A stretch of DNA of 29,844 bases. It comes from Chara braunii (lineage: Eukaryota > Streptophyta > Charophyceae > Charales > Characeae). The stretch covers positions 2,031,822 through 2,061,665 of the forward strand of contig BFEA01000103.1 in the NCBI GenBank assembly GCA_003427395.1, read 5' to 3'. A program made the position numbers and the translations under genes. The notes beneath the pieces are model-generated. The model was given only the letters and a program-made list of their open reading frames with translations. It was not told the DNA's origin and made no database searches. Position 1 is the stretch's first letter. Each line of letters starts with the position of its first letter. This document shows, piece after piece, positions 29,013 through 29,844 of the stretch.

Positions 29013-29068
29013 CCGATGTGGGGGCAAATACCCTGACAATGGTATTTGCCGGGGTTTTTCAACATCGG
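29013..29068. other. Nested inverted repeat
   Basis: An inner perfect pair GGCAAATACC (29023-29032) and GGTATTTGCC (29041-29050), and an outer pair CCGATGT (29013-29019) and ACATCGG (29062-29068). A GGACGCTGTCC hairpin follows. It resembles the hairpin at 20327-20352. Confidence 0.6.
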
Positions 29069-29458
29069 ACGCTGTCCGACTCTTTCGTTGAATTAATGGA
29101 CTTGATGAGACTGACGATTGCCAAAAAAATTATTCAGACTTGATCCATGACTGATAGACTAAAATTTTTCGAACGTTAGTCCGGACGCGTGTGGCGTCCA
29201 GGAGTAGCGGATGTGAATGGCAAGGCTTCACTTTTGTCGCGTGCCGCAGGGACATGTGGGCATGGGATGCTAAAATAAACCCTACAACAGAAAAATTGTG
29301 GGCATTTTTTTTGGCGGTTTATAAAATGTGGGCACCCCTTTTAAACTGTTGGTTTCGAGTTATTAAACAGTTTGGCGGGGGTAGTGTCATGTGTTCCACC
29401 AAAAGTGAAGGAACTCAACGTTGATAACATATGTCATAAACATGCGACATTGTGTTCA
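29069..29458. other. Unassigned AT-leaning sequence
   Basis: No gene or repeat recognised, apart from repeated GTGGGCA words near 29250-29335. Confidence 0.4.
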
Positions 29459-29546
29459 ACACTTGTTCAATTGTTGAAAAGCTGTTGAAAAGTTGTTGAA
29501 AAGTTGTTTACAAGTTGTTGAAATGTTGTTGAAAATGTGATGATCA
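29459..29546. repeat. GTTGTTGAAAA-type minisatellite
   Basis: At least six imperfect copies of a 11-13 base unit (GTTGTTGAAAA, GCTGTTGAAAA, GTTGTTTACAA, GTTGTTGAAAT). Asn/Phe-rich frames on the minus strand are translations of this repeat. Confidence 0.85.
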
Positions 29547-29621
29547 ACTGTTGAACATTTCAGATATTGTTGGGAATATTTGAAATTTGTCAGAAAACTG
29601 ACCCTGTTGCTATTTATCATC

Positions 29622-29641
29622 TGAGAGAGAGAGAGAGAGAG
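29622..29641. repeat. Short (GA)n microsatellite
   Basis: Ten GA units followed by a G-rich stretch to 29655. The rest of the window to 29844 holds no gene that I can support. Confidence 0.9.
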
Positions 29642-29844
29642 GGAGGAGGGGGGGTCATCTTCCCTCCAAAACCGATGGATGTGAACGAAATTCACACGCG
29701 AGTTGGCTACCGGGTGCCAATTTCCAGCATCATTCTCATGCACGACAAAAACATGGCACGCAGTAGTCAACCAGTCATGTACTTCTCGCCCAACATTAAG
29801 ATGAACATGTTTTGTAGTGTCTGCCCAATACTGCTTTGTGACAT

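Overview
The window looks like repeat-dominated nuclear DNA from a large eukaryotic genome. There are no bacterial-style operons or ribosome binding sites. Coding potential is confined to one decayed retrotransposon, and the rest is microsatellites, tandem repeats, foldback sequences and sharp AT/GC composition changes. The primer-binding site (tRNA-Asp type) and the style of the Ty3-like pol suggest the green plant lineage. From memory only, the RT/RNase H resembles retroelements of charophyte algae such as Chara; I could not verify this, and a fungal source is not excluded.

Layout. Bases 1-133 are an assembly artefact: 95 bases identical to 4396-4490, followed by the two facing Tn5 mosaic ends of a Nextera mate-pair junction. 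Bases 160-230 are a (TC)n run, and 395-548 hold short foldback elements. From about 8100 down to about 965, on the minus strand, lies a truncated and mutated Ty3/gypsy-type LTR retrotransposon. In its own 5'->3' order it has an inferred LTR with a TATA box, a tRNA-Asp-type primer-binding site, a basic gag N-terminus, two tandem homologous gag modules, a Gly/Gln-rich linker with a CCHC zinc knuckle, a retropepsin with DTGA, a perfect -1 slippery heptamer, reverse transcriptase (YIDD kept, first catalytic Asp changed to Gly) and RNase H. Integrase and the 3' LTR are absent. Many in-frame stops show it is dead.

Bases 9230-9760 are a higher-order tandem repeat of about 162 bp, made of three diverged subunits of about 50 bp. 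Bases 10.4-17.3 kb form a cluster of related units separated by ten (AAT)n arrays. Eight units (one displaced to 23.5 kb) share a GGTA(C/T/G)GT motif that resembles a splice donor. Bases 17.3-18.4 kb are microsatellite-rich and hold a second copy of the foldback family.

Bases 20.4-23.1 kb are AT-rich DNA with GC-rich islands of short palindromic words. One island pair bounds a 760-bp element with CAGGGTT inverted ends and a near-perfect 8-bp target duplication, as expected of a non-autonomous hAT transposon. Neighbouring islands seem to be relatives with a different core word. Bases 23.4-25.2 kb are GC-rich without a recognisable gene. Bases 25.2-29.8 kb contain small hairpins, a very AT-rich block (28.37-28.79 kb) and a GTTGTTGAAAA-type minisatellite.

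No intact host gene, rRNA, convincing tRNA or CRISPR array was found.
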